This document shows, piece by piece, positions 1 to 8,710 of a DNA stretch of 40,994 bases; the first letter of the stretch is position 1; every line of letters starts with the position of its first letter. This DNA is from Deltaproteobacteria bacterium (lineage in GTDB: Bacteria > Desulfobacterota > Syntrophia > Syntrophales > UBA5619). The notes beneath the pieces were generated by a model. The model worked only from the letters and a program-made list of their open reading frames with translations. It was not told the DNA's origin and did not search any database. The position numbers and the translations under genes are program-made. The stretch is taken from NCBI GenBank assembly GCA_016935075.1, contig JAFGRP010000052.1, positions 1-40,994 on the forward strand, in the 5' to 3' direction.

Positions 1-80
<80 letters not shown>

Positions 81-159
81 AATCCTGAAGGAGATTCCTC
101 TCCTCAATTTACTCGTGTACAAAGGACCCACAAATCAATTATCCCACTATTCAATTTCC

Positions 160-168
160 AAAGAGCCA
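160..168 (-). promoter_or_regulatory. rRNA leader boxA antitermination element
   Basis: The minus-strand sequence TGGCTCTTT lies about 80 nt upstream of the 16S 5' end and is followed by an AT-rich leader. It resembles boxA (TGCTCTTT), the NusB/S10 binding element of rRNA leaders, and has the expected position between promoter and 16S. Confidence 0.6.
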
Positions 169-186
169 GTTAGAAACGAGCCGGTA

Positions 187-215
187 GATCTAAGCCAATT
201 CCGATTTCCTGTCAA
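187..215 (-). promoter_or_regulatory. rRNA operon promoter, proximal (P2-like)
   Basis: On the minus strand TTGACA (210-215) is followed after 17 nt by TAGATC (187-192). The -35 is perfect and the -10 moderate. It sits about 100 nt upstream of the 16S 5' end, after the stronger distal promoter, as in tandem rRNA promoters. Confidence 0.55.
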
Positions 216-271
216 GAACAATTTCAAAAAACTTTCCGTCTCGCGACCCACTCCATTTGGGGTGGAAAGGT

Positions 272-301
272 ATTATAGATTCATTGAGACCTTGATGTCA
301 A
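272..301 (-). promoter_or_regulatory. rRNA operon promoter, distal (P1-like)
   Basis: On the minus strand a perfect TTGACA (296-301) and a perfect TATAAT (272-277) are separated by 18 nt. Transcription would start near 265 and read through boxA into the 16S gene. The stretch 302-471 upstream is AT-rich and holds no gene that I can support. Confidence 0.75.
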
Positions 302-471
302 GCGGAAATCTAAATTTTCTTTTCTCAACCCACTCTGTCAACGAACAAGCGCGGCTTCTACCCCACCCGCCTCCAGGAGTCAAGCATTAATTTCAACTTT
401 CTTTTGAACCATTCTATACGGTCGGAATTAAACGATATGATTTCAAGCTGCCGGTCTGTGAAACGATCATT

Positions 472-1791
472 TTATCCCCTCACGGAGAGAATCACATACC
501 GTTTTTTCCCCTTTCGCAGACGAATTTCACTTTTCCCGTCCAGGTCGGCAAGACCGATTCTTTCATCGAAGGCCTTGATCTGCCGGTCATTGACATAGCC
601 GCCCCCCTGGGCGATGAGACGTCTCGCCTCCCCGCGGGAGGAACAGAGGCCGGCATCCTGGAACAGCTCAAATGCGGGGATCCCTCCGTCTAATCTGCTA
701 TGTTCTATCGGTATAGAAACGTACCCCGATGCTTTAACCGTTAAAGCCGGAATTTCAACATTTGACTTTCCTATTACATCAGGTCTTGGAATCGTACTGG
801 ACGGGAACAAATCCTTTTCGATCGGTCGGCTGCCGAAAAGCTGTACAGTCTGTTCATATGCCCCCACCGCCGCCGCCTGGCCATGGGTGATCTTCGTCGC
901 CTCAAAGGCCAGAACAGCTTTCGCCATATTGAGGCGGGCGTCGGCCAGCGTTTTCACTTCCTCGATCTCCTCCATCGGCAGGAATGTAAAGAGGGCGAGG
1001 AAACGCCCCACATCCGCATCCTCGGTGTTGATCCAGTACTGGTAATATTCATAGGGAGACGTCATTTCGGCATCGAGCCAGACGGTCCCCTTTTCGGTCT
1101 TTCCCATCTTGTGCCCCTGGGACGTGGAGATCAGGGGAAAGGTCATGCTGTATGTCGTTTTTCCCTCAATCCTGCGGATCAGGTCGATCCCGGCCACCAT
1201 GTTGCCCCACTGGTCGTTGCCCCCCATCTGCATGAGACATCCGTACTTTTGAAACAGATGGAGAAAATCGTAGGCCTGCAGGAGCATGTAATTGAATTCG
1301 ATGAAATTGAGCCCCGCCTCCAGGCGGATGCGGTAACTTTCGGCGGCGAGCATTCGGTTCACGCTGAAGTGGCGTCCGATATCCCTGAGAAACTCGATAT
1401 AATGGAGTCGTGTAAGCCAGTCGGCGTTGTTGAGCAAAACGGCCCTGCCTTTCCTGAAATCGATGTACCGGGAGAGCTGCGTCTTCAAGCATCCCGTGTT
1501 GTGATCGATCTGCTCCCGGGTCAGAATCTGGCGCATTTCCGTCTTGCCGGAGGGATCGCCGATCAGGGCTGTGCCGCCGCCGACGAGGGCGATCGGCCGG
1601 TGGCCGTGCCTCTGCATATGGACCAGCGACATGATCGGGACCAGAGATCCGATATGCAGGCTGGTCGCCGTCGGATCAAAACCGACATAACAGGTGATGG
1701 ATTTTTGGTCCAGAAGTTCCCGGATCTGAGGCTCATCCGTGATCTGTTCGATAAAACCCCTCTCCCGGAATACATCGTACACGCTCTTCAA
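472..1791 (-). CDS. tyrS: Tyrosyl-tRNA synthetase (TyrRS, bacterial type)
   Basis: This cytoplasmic class I synthetase charges tRNA-Tyr with tyrosine. The protein is 439 aa and has the HIGH-type signature HIGS at about residues 46-49, the family's GGNDQWGN segment, a KMSKS-type loop in the form KMGKT, and a C-terminal S4 RNA-binding domain ending near the stop. The start is placed at TTG (1789-1791) because GGAGG lies 7 nt upstream and the conserved N-terminus (VYDVFRERGFIEQITD) begins right there. A longer frame to 1893 would overlap the upstream gene and lacks family similarity. It is the last gene of the ZapB-like/zapA/ssrS/rny/ymdB operon, 67 nt after ymdB, and reads towards the rRNA operon. 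Confidence 0.95.
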   Translation of the reverse strand: MKSVYDVFRERGFIEQITDEPQIRELLDQKSITCYVGFDPTATSLHIGSLVPIMSLVHMQRHGHRPIALVGGGTALIGDPSGKTEMRQILTREQIDHNTGCLKTQLSRYIDFRKGRAVLLNNADWLTRLHYIEFLRDIGRHFSVNRMLAAESYRIRLEAGLNFIEFNYMLLQAYDFLHLFQKYGCLMQMGGNDQWGNMVAGIDLIRRIEGKTTYSMTFPLISTSQGHKMGKTEKGTVWLDAEMTSPYEYYQYWINTEDADVGRFLALFTFLPMEEIEEVKTLADARLNMAKAVLAFEATKITHGQAAAVGAYEQTVQLFGSRPIEKDLFPSSTIPRPDVIGKSNVEIPALTVKASGYVSIPIEHSRLDGGIPAFELFQDAGLCSSRGEARRLIAQGGGYVNDRQIKAFDERIGLADLDGKSEIRLRKGKKRYVILSVRG

Positions 1792-1858
1792 CGCCTCGCC
1801 TCCATTTTCCAAAAAACGCCGGCAACATCCCAAATCTCCGCGTAAAAGGCCCCAGGAT

Positions 1859-2656
1859 TCAGAATGAGCGCCCCGGCTCCGCCAACAATACATTCAACCT
1901 TTCCAGCGCCGTCGCCCGACCGTCGGCGGCGGCCTCTACCAAAACTCCCTGGAGGCGGACGTCCCCCTTGGCAACATCGAACTTGATTGGAATCTGCAGG
2001 AGAAATCGCCGCAGGATGCTGTCCTTATTAATCCCGATCACGGAATCGAATGGACCCGTCATGCCGACGTCGGTGATGTACGCGGCACCCCCGGGAAGAA
2101 TCCTTTCATCCGCCGTCTGTACATGGGTGTGGGTCCCCAGAACCGCCGTGACCCTGCCGTCCAGATACCAGCCCATGGCGATCTTCTCCGAAGTCGCCTC
2201 TGCGTGCATATCCACGATGATCACCCGGGCCTTCTTCCTCAATTTCTCAATCTCCCGCCCGGCCGTCCGGAAGGGGCAGTCGAGGGGATGCATGAAAACC
2301 CGGCCCGCCATATTGAGCACCCCGACAGGAATTCCTCCCGGAGCATGAACCACCACGCTTCCCCGACCGGGCGACCCTTCGGGATAATTGGCCGGCCGGA
2401 GCAGCGTCTCGTAATCGTCCACGAATTCCATGACCTCTTTTTTATCCCAGATATGGTTCCCGGAGGTCAGGACATCGATATGGGCCCCATACAGCTCTTC
2501 GACGATCTCCGCAGTCACGCCGAATCCTGCCGCGGCATTTTCGCAGTTGGCAATGACGAAATCGATCCGGCGTTCCTCGATGATCCCGGGGAGAAGTTCG
2601 CGGACGGCCCTTCGCCCAGGCTTGCCCACTATATCCCCAATAAAGAGTATCTTCAT
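1859..2656 (-). CDS. ymdB: YmdB family metallophosphoesterase (TIGR00282)
   Basis: This 265-aa protein is probably a dinuclear-metal phosphodiesterase. Characterised YmdB proteins hydrolyse 2',3'-cyclic nucleotides and affect RNA turnover. All expected metal ligands are visible: Asp in FIGDIVG (residue 8), NCEN, SGNHIWD, DMHAE and GTHTHVQT. The length matches the family. It lies 9 nt downstream of rny on the same strand, a pairing also known from Bacillus and many Desulfobacterota, which suggests co-regulation of two RNA-metabolism enzymes. ATG start. The substrate in this organism is inferred from the family only. Confidence 0.92.
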   Translation of the reverse strand: MKILFIGDIVGKPGRRAVRELLPGIIEERRIDFVIANCENAAAGFGVTAEIVEELYGAHIDVLTSGNHIWDKKEVMEFVDDYETLLRPANYPEGSPGRGSVVVHAPGGIPVGVLNMAGRVFMHPLDCPFRTAGREIEKLRKKARVIIVDMHAEATSEKIAMGWYLDGRVTAVLGTHTHVQTADERILPGGAAYITDVGMTGPFDSVIGINKDSILRRFLLQIPIKFDVAKGDVRLQGVLVEAAADGRATALERLNVLLAEPGRSF

Positions 2657-2665
2657 GAAGATATC

Positions 2666-4231
2666 CTATCGCGCAAAATCAGAAACGCGCGTTTCCCGGA
2701 TTACGGTCACCTTGATCTGTCCGGGGTATGCCAGCTCCGCCTCGATTTTCTTGACGATGTCCTTGCAGAGCATCACCGTGTCATTGTCGGAAATTTTCTC
2801 ATTCTCAACCATAATCCGGATTTCTCTCCCGGCCTGGATCGCAAAGCACTTGTCGACGCCGTTGAACGATTTCGCAATATTTTCAAGCTCTTCCAAACGC
2901 TTGACGTAACTCTCCAGCATCTCCCGCCGCGCCCCCGGTCTTGCCGCCGACAACGTATCCGCCGCCTGGACCAAAACACCCAGCAGGGTGTTGGTCCTGC
3001 CGTCGTCATGGTGGGTGGCGATGGCCTGGACGATGCGCGGGGTTTCACCGAACCGTTTCGCATAATCGGCGCCAATGCCGGCGTGGGTTCCTTCTACCTT
3101 GTGATCGATGGCCTTCCCGATATCGTGCAGGAGCCCCGCCCTTTTCGCTTCCTTAATGTTCATCTTCAGTTCGGCCGCCATCATTCCCGTTAGATGGGCA
3201 ACCTCAATGGAATGATGGAGAACGTTCTGGGAATAGCTCGTCCGAAACTTGAGGCTGCCGAGCAGAGTGATCAGTTCGGGATGCAGATCATGGACACCGA
3301 CATCGAAGGAGGTTCTCTCTCCGGTTTCCTTGATGATCGAATCCACCTCCAACCGGACCTTCTTGACGATCTCTTCGATCCGGCCCGGATGGATTCGACC
3401 GTCCGTGATCAATCTCTCCAAGGAAAGGCGAGCCACTTCGCGCCGCACCGGATCGAAGCTGGAAAGCACAACCGCCTCCGGCGTATCATCGACGATCAGG
3501 TCGATCCCCGTCGCCGCCTCAATCGCCCGGATGTTCCTTCCCTCCCGGCCGATAATTCTCCCCTTCATCTCATCATTGGGAAGGTTGACTACCGAGACCG
3601 TGTTTTCGGCCACATAATCACCCGCATAGCGCTGAATCGCATAGGCAATGACCTCCCGCGCCGTATTGTCGGCCGTCCGCCGGGCCTCCTCCTCGATCTT
3701 CCGGATCATCAGAGCGGCATCCCGCTTCGCCGCCTCTTCCATCGACTGAATCAGGAGCTTCTTCGCCTCATCCGAGGTAATGCCGGCGATCTGTTCCAGC
3801 TTGATCTTCTGCTCTTCCAGTATCCGGTCGGCGCGTTCGTGCTTTTCGTTGAGCTGGGATTCCCTGTGCAGGATCGCCTTTTCCCGGTTTTCGATCGCGG
3901 TTTCCTTTTGAGACAGAAGATCGCTCCTCCGTTCGAGATTTTCTTCCTTGGACCGGATTCTTCGTTCCAGGGCGTCGAGTTCGCTCTTTCGGTCCCGCGT
4001 ATCCTTCTCAAACTCGCTTTTGGCCTTGAGCAGGTTCTCCTTCGCCTGGAGGATGGCCTCCTTCTTGATGTTCTCGGCCTCCTTCTTCGACTCCTCGATG
4101 ATCCTCGCCGAGAGGTTCTCACAGGATTCCAGTTTTTTTCGGGAAATCTGCTGTTTGATCATGAATCCCAGCACCCCGCCGACGGCCAGCACCACCAGCA
4201 GAGACAGGATTAACATACCGTTATATAACAA
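2666..4231 (-). CDS. rny: Ribonuclease Y
   Basis: This is a membrane-anchored endoribonuclease that initiates mRNA decay. The order of parts is an N-terminal transmembrane helix (about residues 5-28), a long Lys/Glu-rich coiled coil (about 30-200), a KH domain with the core [15 protein letters not shown], and an HD domain with HDIGKA and a downstream [12 protein letters not shown] segment. The length of 521 aa is typical. I place the start at TTG (4229-4231), which has AGGAGG 8 nt upstream. A GTG at 4240 is in frame but directly abuts the ribosome binding site. About 110 nt separate it from the 6S RNA terminator, so it may be read by readthrough from the zapA promoter or by its own promoter. 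Confidence 0.96.
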   Translation of the reverse strand: MLYNGMLILSLLVVLAVGGVLGFMIKQQISRKKLESCENLSARIIEESKKEAENIKKEAILQAKENLLKAKSEFEKDTRDRKSELDALERRIRSKEENLERRSDLLSQKETAIENREKAILHRESQLNEKHERADRILEEQKIKLEQIAGITSDEAKKLLIQSMEEAAKRDAALMIRKIEEEARRTADNTAREVIAYAIQRYAGDYVAENTVSVVNLPNDEMKGRIIGREGRNIRAIEAATGIDLIVDDTPEAVVLSSFDPVRREVARLSLERLITDGRIHPGRIEEIVKKVRLEVDSIIKETGERTSFDVGVHDLHPELITLLGSLKFRTSYSQNVLHHSIEVAHLTGMMAAELKMNIKEAKRAGLLHDIGKAIDHKVEGTHAGIGADYAKRFGETPRIVQAIATHHDDGRTNTLLGVLVQAADTLSAARPGARREMLESYVKRLEELENIAKSFNGVDKCFAIQAGREIRIMVENEKISDNDTVMLCKDIVKKIEAELAYPGQIKVTVIRETRVSDFAR

Positions 4232-4344
4232 AGTTTTCACCTCCTTGACATTTTACGAACGCAAATCGACTGCCAGCGATGGATTAATTCGGGATTTCAG
4301 AGGAAAGGAACGCGCTTGAAGCGGTGGGGATGGGTTCAAAAAAA

Positions 4345-4540
4345 CCCCCGCCGATGCCGTGTCAACCACCTTTTTGAACCAGTTGAAAAGTGGGGGCCTA
4401 ATGTTGCCGCTTCAGGCTTTCCACCTTCCGATTCCGCGGACTTCCGGCGGACATGCACACGGCGGACAAGGAAAGGTCCCCGGTTCCCAGGTGTTGGCTC
4501 AAAAAACGAATGTTAATCACGCACATCGCAGGGGATAATC
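4345..4540 (-). ncRNA. ssrS: 6S RNA (SsrS)
   Basis: On the minus strand the segment directly after zapA starts with CCCCTGCGATGTGCGTG and ends with CACGGCATCGGCGGGG followed by seven T. These ends pair (CCCC/GGGG, GATG/CATC and GTG/CAC, with small bulges), giving the long closing stem typical of 6S RNA, and the T-run makes the 3' half a terminator. The length of about 190 nt and the position right behind zapA match the family. 6S RNA binds sigma70-RNA polymerase and represses promoters in stationary phase. The 5' end is probably made by processing of the zapA transcript: a weak box pair (TTGATT, GATTAT) would initiate inside the closing stem. The ends are uncertain by about 5-10 nt. Confidence 0.85.
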
Positions 4541-4543
4541 AGT

Positions 4544-4825
4544 TTACCTTATATCGTTAATCAAGTGGATCAATTGTTCCGCTCTGCTCTCCAATCGGTT
4601 ATATCCGTCTTCTTCTTTTGTTCCCAGCATCTGCAAATACTCATCCGCAATGTTTAATGCGGCCAGGATGGCAATGTTCAAGGCGTCCCTGCTGCCGGCG
4701 GCTTTTCCTGCCTCCTCCACCTTGCCACTGACAAACCTGATAACACTCGCTACATGCTCATCCCCCGAATCGCTTATCACTGAGAGTTCCTGCCCCAGTA
4801 TCCTCACATCAAAGCGCTTTTTCAA
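4544..4825 (-). CDS. zapA: Cell division protein ZapA
   Basis: This 93-aa cytoplasmic protein bundles FtsZ filaments at the division site. The N-terminal part KKRFDVRILGQELSV matches the ZapA beta strands. The middle has the LNIAILAALNIADEYL helix typical of the family, and a C-terminal helix follows. The start is TTG (4823-4825) with GAGG 7 nt upstream. It lies 21 nt after the ZapB-like gene and is followed at once by 6S RNA, the usual zapA-ssrS arrangement. Confidence 0.9.
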   Translation of the reverse strand: MKKRFDVRILGQELSVISDSGDEHVASVIRFVSGKVEEAGKAAGSRDALNIAILAALNIADEYLQMLGTKEEDGYNRLESRAEQLIHLINDIR

Positions 4826-4846
4826 TGGACGACCTCAAGGTTTGTT

Positions 4847-5074
4847 TTAGGGCGACTTTATCTCCTGAAGCAAATCAAGAAGCGAGTCCACCTTTGTGCG
4901 TACAGCGTCCCTTTCTTCTCTCAACCCCCCCATTTTTTTATTTGCTTCATCCAGCTCCGTAGTTTTATTTTGCAGCAGTTCTTCCAACTCCAGGTTCCTT
5001 TTTTTCAGCAGCACGTAATCACCGATCAGACCGTTGATCTTCTTTTCCAACTCATCGAACTTCAGAAATTCCAC
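4847..5074 (-). CDS. Small coiled-coil protein, ZapB-like cell division factor
   Basis: This is a predicted 75-aa protein that is almost wholly helical, with a heptad pattern of Leu/Ile and many Glu/Lys from about residue 5 to 65 (for example LLKKRNLELEELLQNKTTEL). Size, composition and position directly before zapA fit a ZapB-like partner of ZapA. The assignment rests on these features and not on a diagnostic motif. The start is put at GTG (5072-5074). An in-frame ATG at 5137 would lengthen the protein by 21 residues that do not continue the coiled coil, and the -10 of the operon promoter is at 5156-5161, too close for that start to carry a leader with a ribosome binding site. Confidence 0.75.
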   Translation of the reverse strand: MEFLKFDELEKKINGLIGDYVLLKKRNLELEELLQNKTTELDEANKKMGGLREERDAVRTKVDSLLDLLQEIKSP

Positions 5075-5155
5075 AATTCCACCCGTTTTCCTTTGATATT
5101 CAAGATGAATGATTCTGCCGGACCTGGACGCCGGCACCGCGCAATTTTCGGGATG

Positions 5156-5184
5156 ATTATGCCTATCCGGCCCACGAAAGTCAA
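5156..5184 (-). promoter_or_regulatory. sigma70 promoter of the zapB-like/zapA/ssrS/rny operon
   Basis: On the minus strand TTGACT (5179-5184) and CATAAT (5156-5161) are 17 nt apart, each 5 of 6 to consensus. Transcription would start near 5149, about 75 nt before the GTG of the ZapB-like gene. Confidence 0.7.
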
Positions 5185-5241
5185 GACCTTATTTCGGCGT
5201 TTTCTCCGCCGGAAGAGGATCGGATGGTTGAGGGGATTTGT

Positions 5242-6294
5242 TTATGCGGTCACTTCGGCCCGCCGAGAATCGCCGCCTTCCGTTTCCGTGCCCGATCCGC
5301 ACACCCCGGGACCGGAACATGCGATGGGGGGTTCCCCGATTTGCTGAAAATAGTCCTGCAGGGCCTTCCATGCCGAGTCCCGATCGCTGATGCGCCCCGC
5401 CGCCTGGCGAAACTGGGCGCCGCCTTTAAGCCCCTTCGTATACCAGAGGAGGTGTTTCCGGAAGTCCCGGGTACCGATTTTTTCGCCGTAAAAATCGATG
5501 GCCAGCATCAGATGACGCCGGATGATCTCTTCCCGCTCCGCAATGGACGGCTCGGAGATCCCGGTTCCGGACAGGTGGGACAGGACATTTCCGATGAGCC
5601 AGGGATTCCCCAGGGTTCCTCTCCCCACCATGATCCCGTCGCAGCCGGTCTCCCGGAACATCCGGGCGGCATCCTCCGGACAGCGGATATCGCCGCTCCC
5701 GACCACGGGGATCCGGAGCCGCCCCTTGAGGGTCGCAATCAGCCTCCAGTCCGACCGTCCCCCGAAACCCTGGTCGGCCGTGCGGGGATGGAGGATGACG
5801 GCATCCACACCGCATTCCTGGGCGATTTGCCCAATCTCGACGGCATTGACCTGACGGGTGGTCCACCCGGCGCGGATCTTCACCGTCAGGGGCAGGGTCG
5901 ACGCCTTTCTTACGGCTCGCAGGACGGCGGCCGCGCGTTCCGGATCCCTCATCAGCGACGCCCCGGAACCGCTCTTGGCGACTTTCTTCACCGGACAGCC
6001 CATATTCACGTCCAGAAGGTCGGCCCCCCGTTCCGCGGCAATCCCCGCGGCCGCGGCAAGCGTTTCCGGATCGCAGCCGAAGAGTTGGACTCCGAGCGGC
6101 CGGTCCTCGGGCGAAGAGACCAGATAGCGGAGGGTCTTGCCGGATCCCCGAACCAGGCCGGTGGCGCTGATCATTTCGGTAAACGCCAGGCCGCAGCCGA
6201 ACGAACGGGCAACCATCCGGAAGGGAAGATCGGTGATCCCTGCCATCGGGGCGAGAAAAACGCCATTCTTCAAATGCAGACAACCGATGTTCAT
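5242..6294 (-). CDS. dusB: tRNA-dihydrouridine synthase (DusB family)
   Basis: This FMN-dependent enzyme reduces uridine to dihydrouridine in tRNA. The 350-aa protein shows the N-terminal LAPMAGITDLPFR signature, VQLFGCDPETL, the DVNMGCPVKKV motif with the catalytic Cys, and the phosphate-binding GSGDI and MVGRGTLGNPWL segments. The Cys-proximal form and the length fit DusB. It follows the GlmU-like gene by 27 nt and is probably co-transcribed with it. The last residues (about 335-350) are low-complexity and not conserved. Confidence 0.93.
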   Translation of the reverse strand: MNIGCLHLKNGVFLAPMAGITDLPFRMVARSFGCGLAFTEMISATGLVRGSGKTLRYLVSSPEDRPLGVQLFGCDPETLAAAAGIAAERGADLLDVNMGCPVKKVAKSGSGASLMRDPERAAAVLRAVRKASTLPLTVKIRAGWTTRQVNAVEIGQIAQECGVDAVILHPRTADQGFGGRSDWRLIATLKGRLRIPVVGSGDIRCPEDAARMFRETGCDGIMVGRGTLGNPWLIGNVLSHLSGTGISEPSIAEREEIIRRHLMLAIDFYGEKIGTRDFRKHLLWYTKGLKGGAQFRQAAGRISDRDSAWKALQDYFQQIGEPPIACSGPGVCGSGTETEGGDSRRAEVTA

Positions 6295-6321
6295 AAGATA
6301 TTTCCAGAAAGAATCAAATGT

Positions 6322-7092
6322 TCACCGGGATTTGCGCGCCGCCATGCGGCGACCCGCCCTCTCCAGTTCCCCAGCCGTGTTGATCCCCATGACCTCCACA
6401 GGATCGGGCGCCAGGGACGAACTCGCCCGCAGTCCATTATTGCATGCAATTTCAATAATATCGGTCAGATAATATTCCCTCTGGACGTTCCGATTGCCAA
6501 GACCGGCGACCGCAGGGAACAGGAAGCGGCTCTCCACGCAGTAAATTCCCGTATTGATCTCGCGGATCCTCTTCTCCTCCGGCGCAGCGTCTTTTTCTTC
6601 GACGATCTTCACAACGCGTCCGCCGTCGGTCTTGACCACCCGGCCATAACCGGCCGGGTTCCCCGGAATCGTCGTCAGAACCGTGACGGCCGCCCCCTCC
6701 GACCGATGGCGGTCATACAGAGACATGACCGTCTCCGGCCGGATCAGCGGGACATCGCCACAGAGGATGACGACCGTGCCGTCATGGTCCCGGAAGGTCT
6801 CCGCCGCCTGAAGGACGGCATGGCCGGTTCCCAACTGCTCCTGCTGTTCCGCAAAAATCAACCCCTGATCCTGGAATTCCTCACGGATCCGTCCCGCCTG
6901 ATGGCCGATAACGACGACGATCTTCTCCGCACCTGCCGCACGGGCCGCCGCGACCGGATAGGCCAGCATCGGAAGCCCGCAGAGGGGGTGCAGCACCTTT
7001 GCAAGGTCGGATTTCATCCTCTTCCCTTTCCCTGCTGCCAGGATGATCGCGGAGAATCCCCGCTTTCCCCGGGTATCGCCCTTGCCGTTCAT
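6322..7092 (-). CDS. Nucleotidyltransferase: GlmU N-terminal (UDP-GlcNAc pyrophosphorylase-type) domain only
   Basis: The 256-aa protein has the sugar-nucleotidyltransferase fold. ILAAGKGKRM is the nucleotide-binding loop, followed by KVLHPLCGLPML, GTGHAVLQA, the metal-binding CGDVPLI, and GYGRVV with EINTGIYC. These match the uridylyltransferase half of GlmU, which makes UDP-GlcNAc from GlcNAc-1-P and UTP. The left-handed beta-helix acetyltransferase half (about 200 residues in GlmU) is absent and the frame ends cleanly, so it is not a frameshift relic in this window. The start ATG has GGTGG 7 nt upstream. Substrate assignment is by similarity. Another NDP-sugar pyrophosphorylase activity is possible. 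Confidence 0.85.
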   Translation of the reverse strand: MNGKGDTRGKRGFSAIILAAGKGKRMKSDLAKVLHPLCGLPMLAYPVAAARAAGAEKIVVVIGHQAGRIREEFQDQGLIFAEQQEQLGTGHAVLQAAETFRDHDGTVVILCGDVPLIRPETVMSLYDRHRSEGAAVTVLTTIPGNPAGYGRVVKTDGGRVVKIVEEKDAAPEEKRIREINTGIYCVESRFLFPAVAGLGNRNVQREYYLTDIIEIACNNGLRASSSLAPDPVEVMGINTAGELERAGRRMAARKSR

Positions 7093-7137
7093 GCCTCATC
7101 CACCCTATCTCAATCTGATCTTTTCCGCCCCGGGTCC

Positions 7138-7160
7138 GGGATCCATCCCTCATGGATCCC
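7138..7160. repeat. Perfect inverted repeat (9-bp arms, 5-nt loop) in the divergent intergenic region
   Basis: GGGATCCAT at 7138-7146 and ATGGATCCC at 7152-7160 form a perfect hairpin. It lies in the 5' leader of the GlmU-like gene (minus) and upstream of the purD promoter (plus). A smaller hairpin (GTTCG/CGAAC) follows at 7162-7175. No T-run follows on either strand, so it could be an operator or a leader hairpin. Function unknown. Confidence 0.5.
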
Positions 7161-7192
7161 CGTTCGTAGTCGAACAACCGTTTAGGGTGGAA

Positions 7193-7221
7193 ACTTACCA
7201 GATTCCACGGGGAAAAGACAA
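7193..7221 (-). promoter_or_regulatory. Possible promoter for the GlmU-like gene and dusB
   Basis: On the minus strand TTGTCT (7216-7221) and GTAAGT (7193-7198) are spaced by 17 nt. The match is weak, but the position about 100 nt upstream of the gene and back to back with the purD promoter is reasonable. Confidence 0.3.
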
Positions 7222-7291
7222 ACGATTTATCTTCGTCGCTTTATCGCCCCCGCCTGTAAATCCGTCTTGCGGTTTCCTGCTTTGGATTTGT

Positions 7292-7320
7292 TTGACTCCG
7301 GTCCTGTTTTTCGATATGTG
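7292..7320 (+). promoter_or_regulatory. Possible sigma70 promoter of the pur operon
   Basis: TTGACT (7292-7297) is followed after 17 nt by TATGTG (7315-7320). The -35 is good and the -10 poor. A start near 7327 would give a 33-nt leader to the purD start codon, with AAGGAG in front of the ATG. No PurR-type or purine riboswitch sequence was recognised. Confidence 0.45.
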
Positions 7321-7359
7321 TGATCCACACGTTCACAATACAGCGGAAGGAGATCCTTC

Positions 7360-8694
7360 ATGACCCATGTCCTGCTGATCGGCAACGGGGCCCGCGAACA
7401 CGCGATCGCCGAAACAATCCGGCGCTCGCAACGGGAACCCCGCCTCTATTCCTTCATGAAAACGAACAATCCCGGCATTGCCTCACTTTCGGAGGAGGTC
7501 TGCCTCGGCCGGTACGATGATCCGGATGCCGTCGTCGCTTTCGCCCGTGAGTCCGATGTCGCCTTTGCCGTCATCGGTCCCGAAGACCCCCTGAGCCGCG
7601 GCGTCGTGGATGCCCTTGAAGCCGCAGGCATCCCGGCGGTGGGACCGACCCGGTCACTGGCCCGTCTGGAAACGTCAAAATCATTCACAAGAAACCTGCT
7701 CGAAAAATACGGAATCCCCGGAAATCCGCTTTTCCGGAATTTCCGCTCTGCCGACGGCATCGAGGCCTTCTTGGATGAATTGGACGGCATCGTCCTCAAA
7801 CCGGACGGCCTGACCGGCGGCAAGGGGGTCCTCGTCCAGGGGGACCATTTCCGGACGCGCGACGAGGCGTTCGACCTCTGTTGCGGCATTCTCAAGAGCC
7901 ACCCCGGTGTAACCGTCGAGGAGAAACTGGAGGGAGAGGAATTCTCCCTGCAATGCCTCTGCGACGGCCGGACGGTGGTGGCAACCCCGCCGGTTCAGGA
8001 CCACAAACGGCGCTTCGCCGACGACCGCGGCCCGAATACAGGCGGGATGGGCTCCTACTCCGCCGCCGACCACCTTCTCCCCTTCCTGGACGTCTCCGCC
8101 GTCGCCGACGGCCTGGCGATCACCCGACAGGTCGCCGAGGCGATCCGCCGGGAGACGGGCGTCCCCTACAAGGGTGTCATGTACGGCGGCTTCATGATCA
8201 CCCGTTCCGGGGTGAAGCTGATCGAATACAACGCCCGCTTCGGAGATCCCGAGGCGATGAACATCCTGCCGCTGCTCCGGACCGATTTTATCGATATCTG
8301 CCGGGCAATCATCGACGGACAGTTGGACCGCCTGGATATTGTATTTGAAAAAAAGGCGACGGTATGCAAGTATGCCGTCCCGAAGGGCTACGGTCTCCCC
8401 CCGGATCACCCGGATGCCGCCTCCACATCCTCCCGGATCGAGATCGGCGACGTGGGCGAGGCCAGACTTTACTATTCGTCCATCGACCGGAGGCCGGACG
8501 GTCTTTACATGACCCCATCGCGGGCGATCGGGGTCGTCGGGATCGCCGACAGTCTGGGTGAGGCGGAACGGGTGGCCGAAAAGGCCGTAAACGCCATCCG
8601 CGGTCCCGTGGATCACCGGCGGGACATCGGCACCGAACCGCTCCTCAGGAAGCGGATTCAGCACATGAAAATACTCAAGGGAGAGTCGACATAA
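7360..8694 (+). CDS. purD: Phosphoribosylamine-glycine ligase (GAR synthetase), archaeal-type
   Basis: This is the second step of purine synthesis: ATP-dependent joining of glycine and phosphoribosylamine. The 444-aa protein has [14 protein letters not shown] at the N-terminus, the ATP-grasp segments [13 protein letters not shown] and PNTGGMGSY, and the metal-binding [13 protein letters not shown]. Its N-terminal half ([13 protein letters not shown] and [16 protein letters not shown]) looks more like PurD of methanogens than the usual proteobacterial form. That reading comes from memory of the families and needs a tree. It heads a cluster with the IMP cyclohydrolase gene (16 nt downstream) and purE. 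Confidence 0.93.
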   Translation: MTHVLLIGNGAREHAIAETIRRSQREPRLYSFMKTNNPGIASLSEEVCLGRYDDPDAVVAFARESDVAFAVIGPEDPLSRGVVDALEAAGIPAVGPTRSLARLETSKSFTRNLLEKYGIPGNPLFRNFRSADGIEAFLDELDGIVLKPDGLTGGKGVLVQGDHFRTRDEAFDLCCGILKSHPGVTVEEKLEGEEFSLQCLCDGRTVVATPPVQDHKRRFADDRGPNTGGMGSYSAADHLLPFLDVSAVADGLAITRQVAEAIRRETGVPYKGVMYGGFMITRSGVKLIEYNARFGDPEAMNILPLLRTDFIDICRAIIDGQLDRLDIVFEKKATVCKYAVPKGYGLPPDHPDAASTSSRIEIGDVGEARLYYSSIDRRPDGLYMTPSRAIGVVGIADSLGEAERVAEKAVNAIRGPVDHRRDIGTEPLLRKRIQHMKILKGEST

Positions 8695-8710
8695 ATCACA
8701 GGAGGTCAGC

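Noticed and set aside
2123..4213. Long plus-strand open frames opposite ymdB and rny
   Set aside because: Shadows of conserved minus-strand genes; composition typical of antisense reading.
7138..7160. The 9-bp inverted repeat as a rho-independent terminator
   Set aside because: No T-run on either strand, and it lies upstream of both flanking genes.
5224..7185. A 653-codon plus-strand open frame opposite dusB and the GlmU-like gene
   Set aside because: Arg/Pro/Gly-rich shadow of two well-recognised minus-strand genes in high-GC DNA; no motif and no ribosome binding site.
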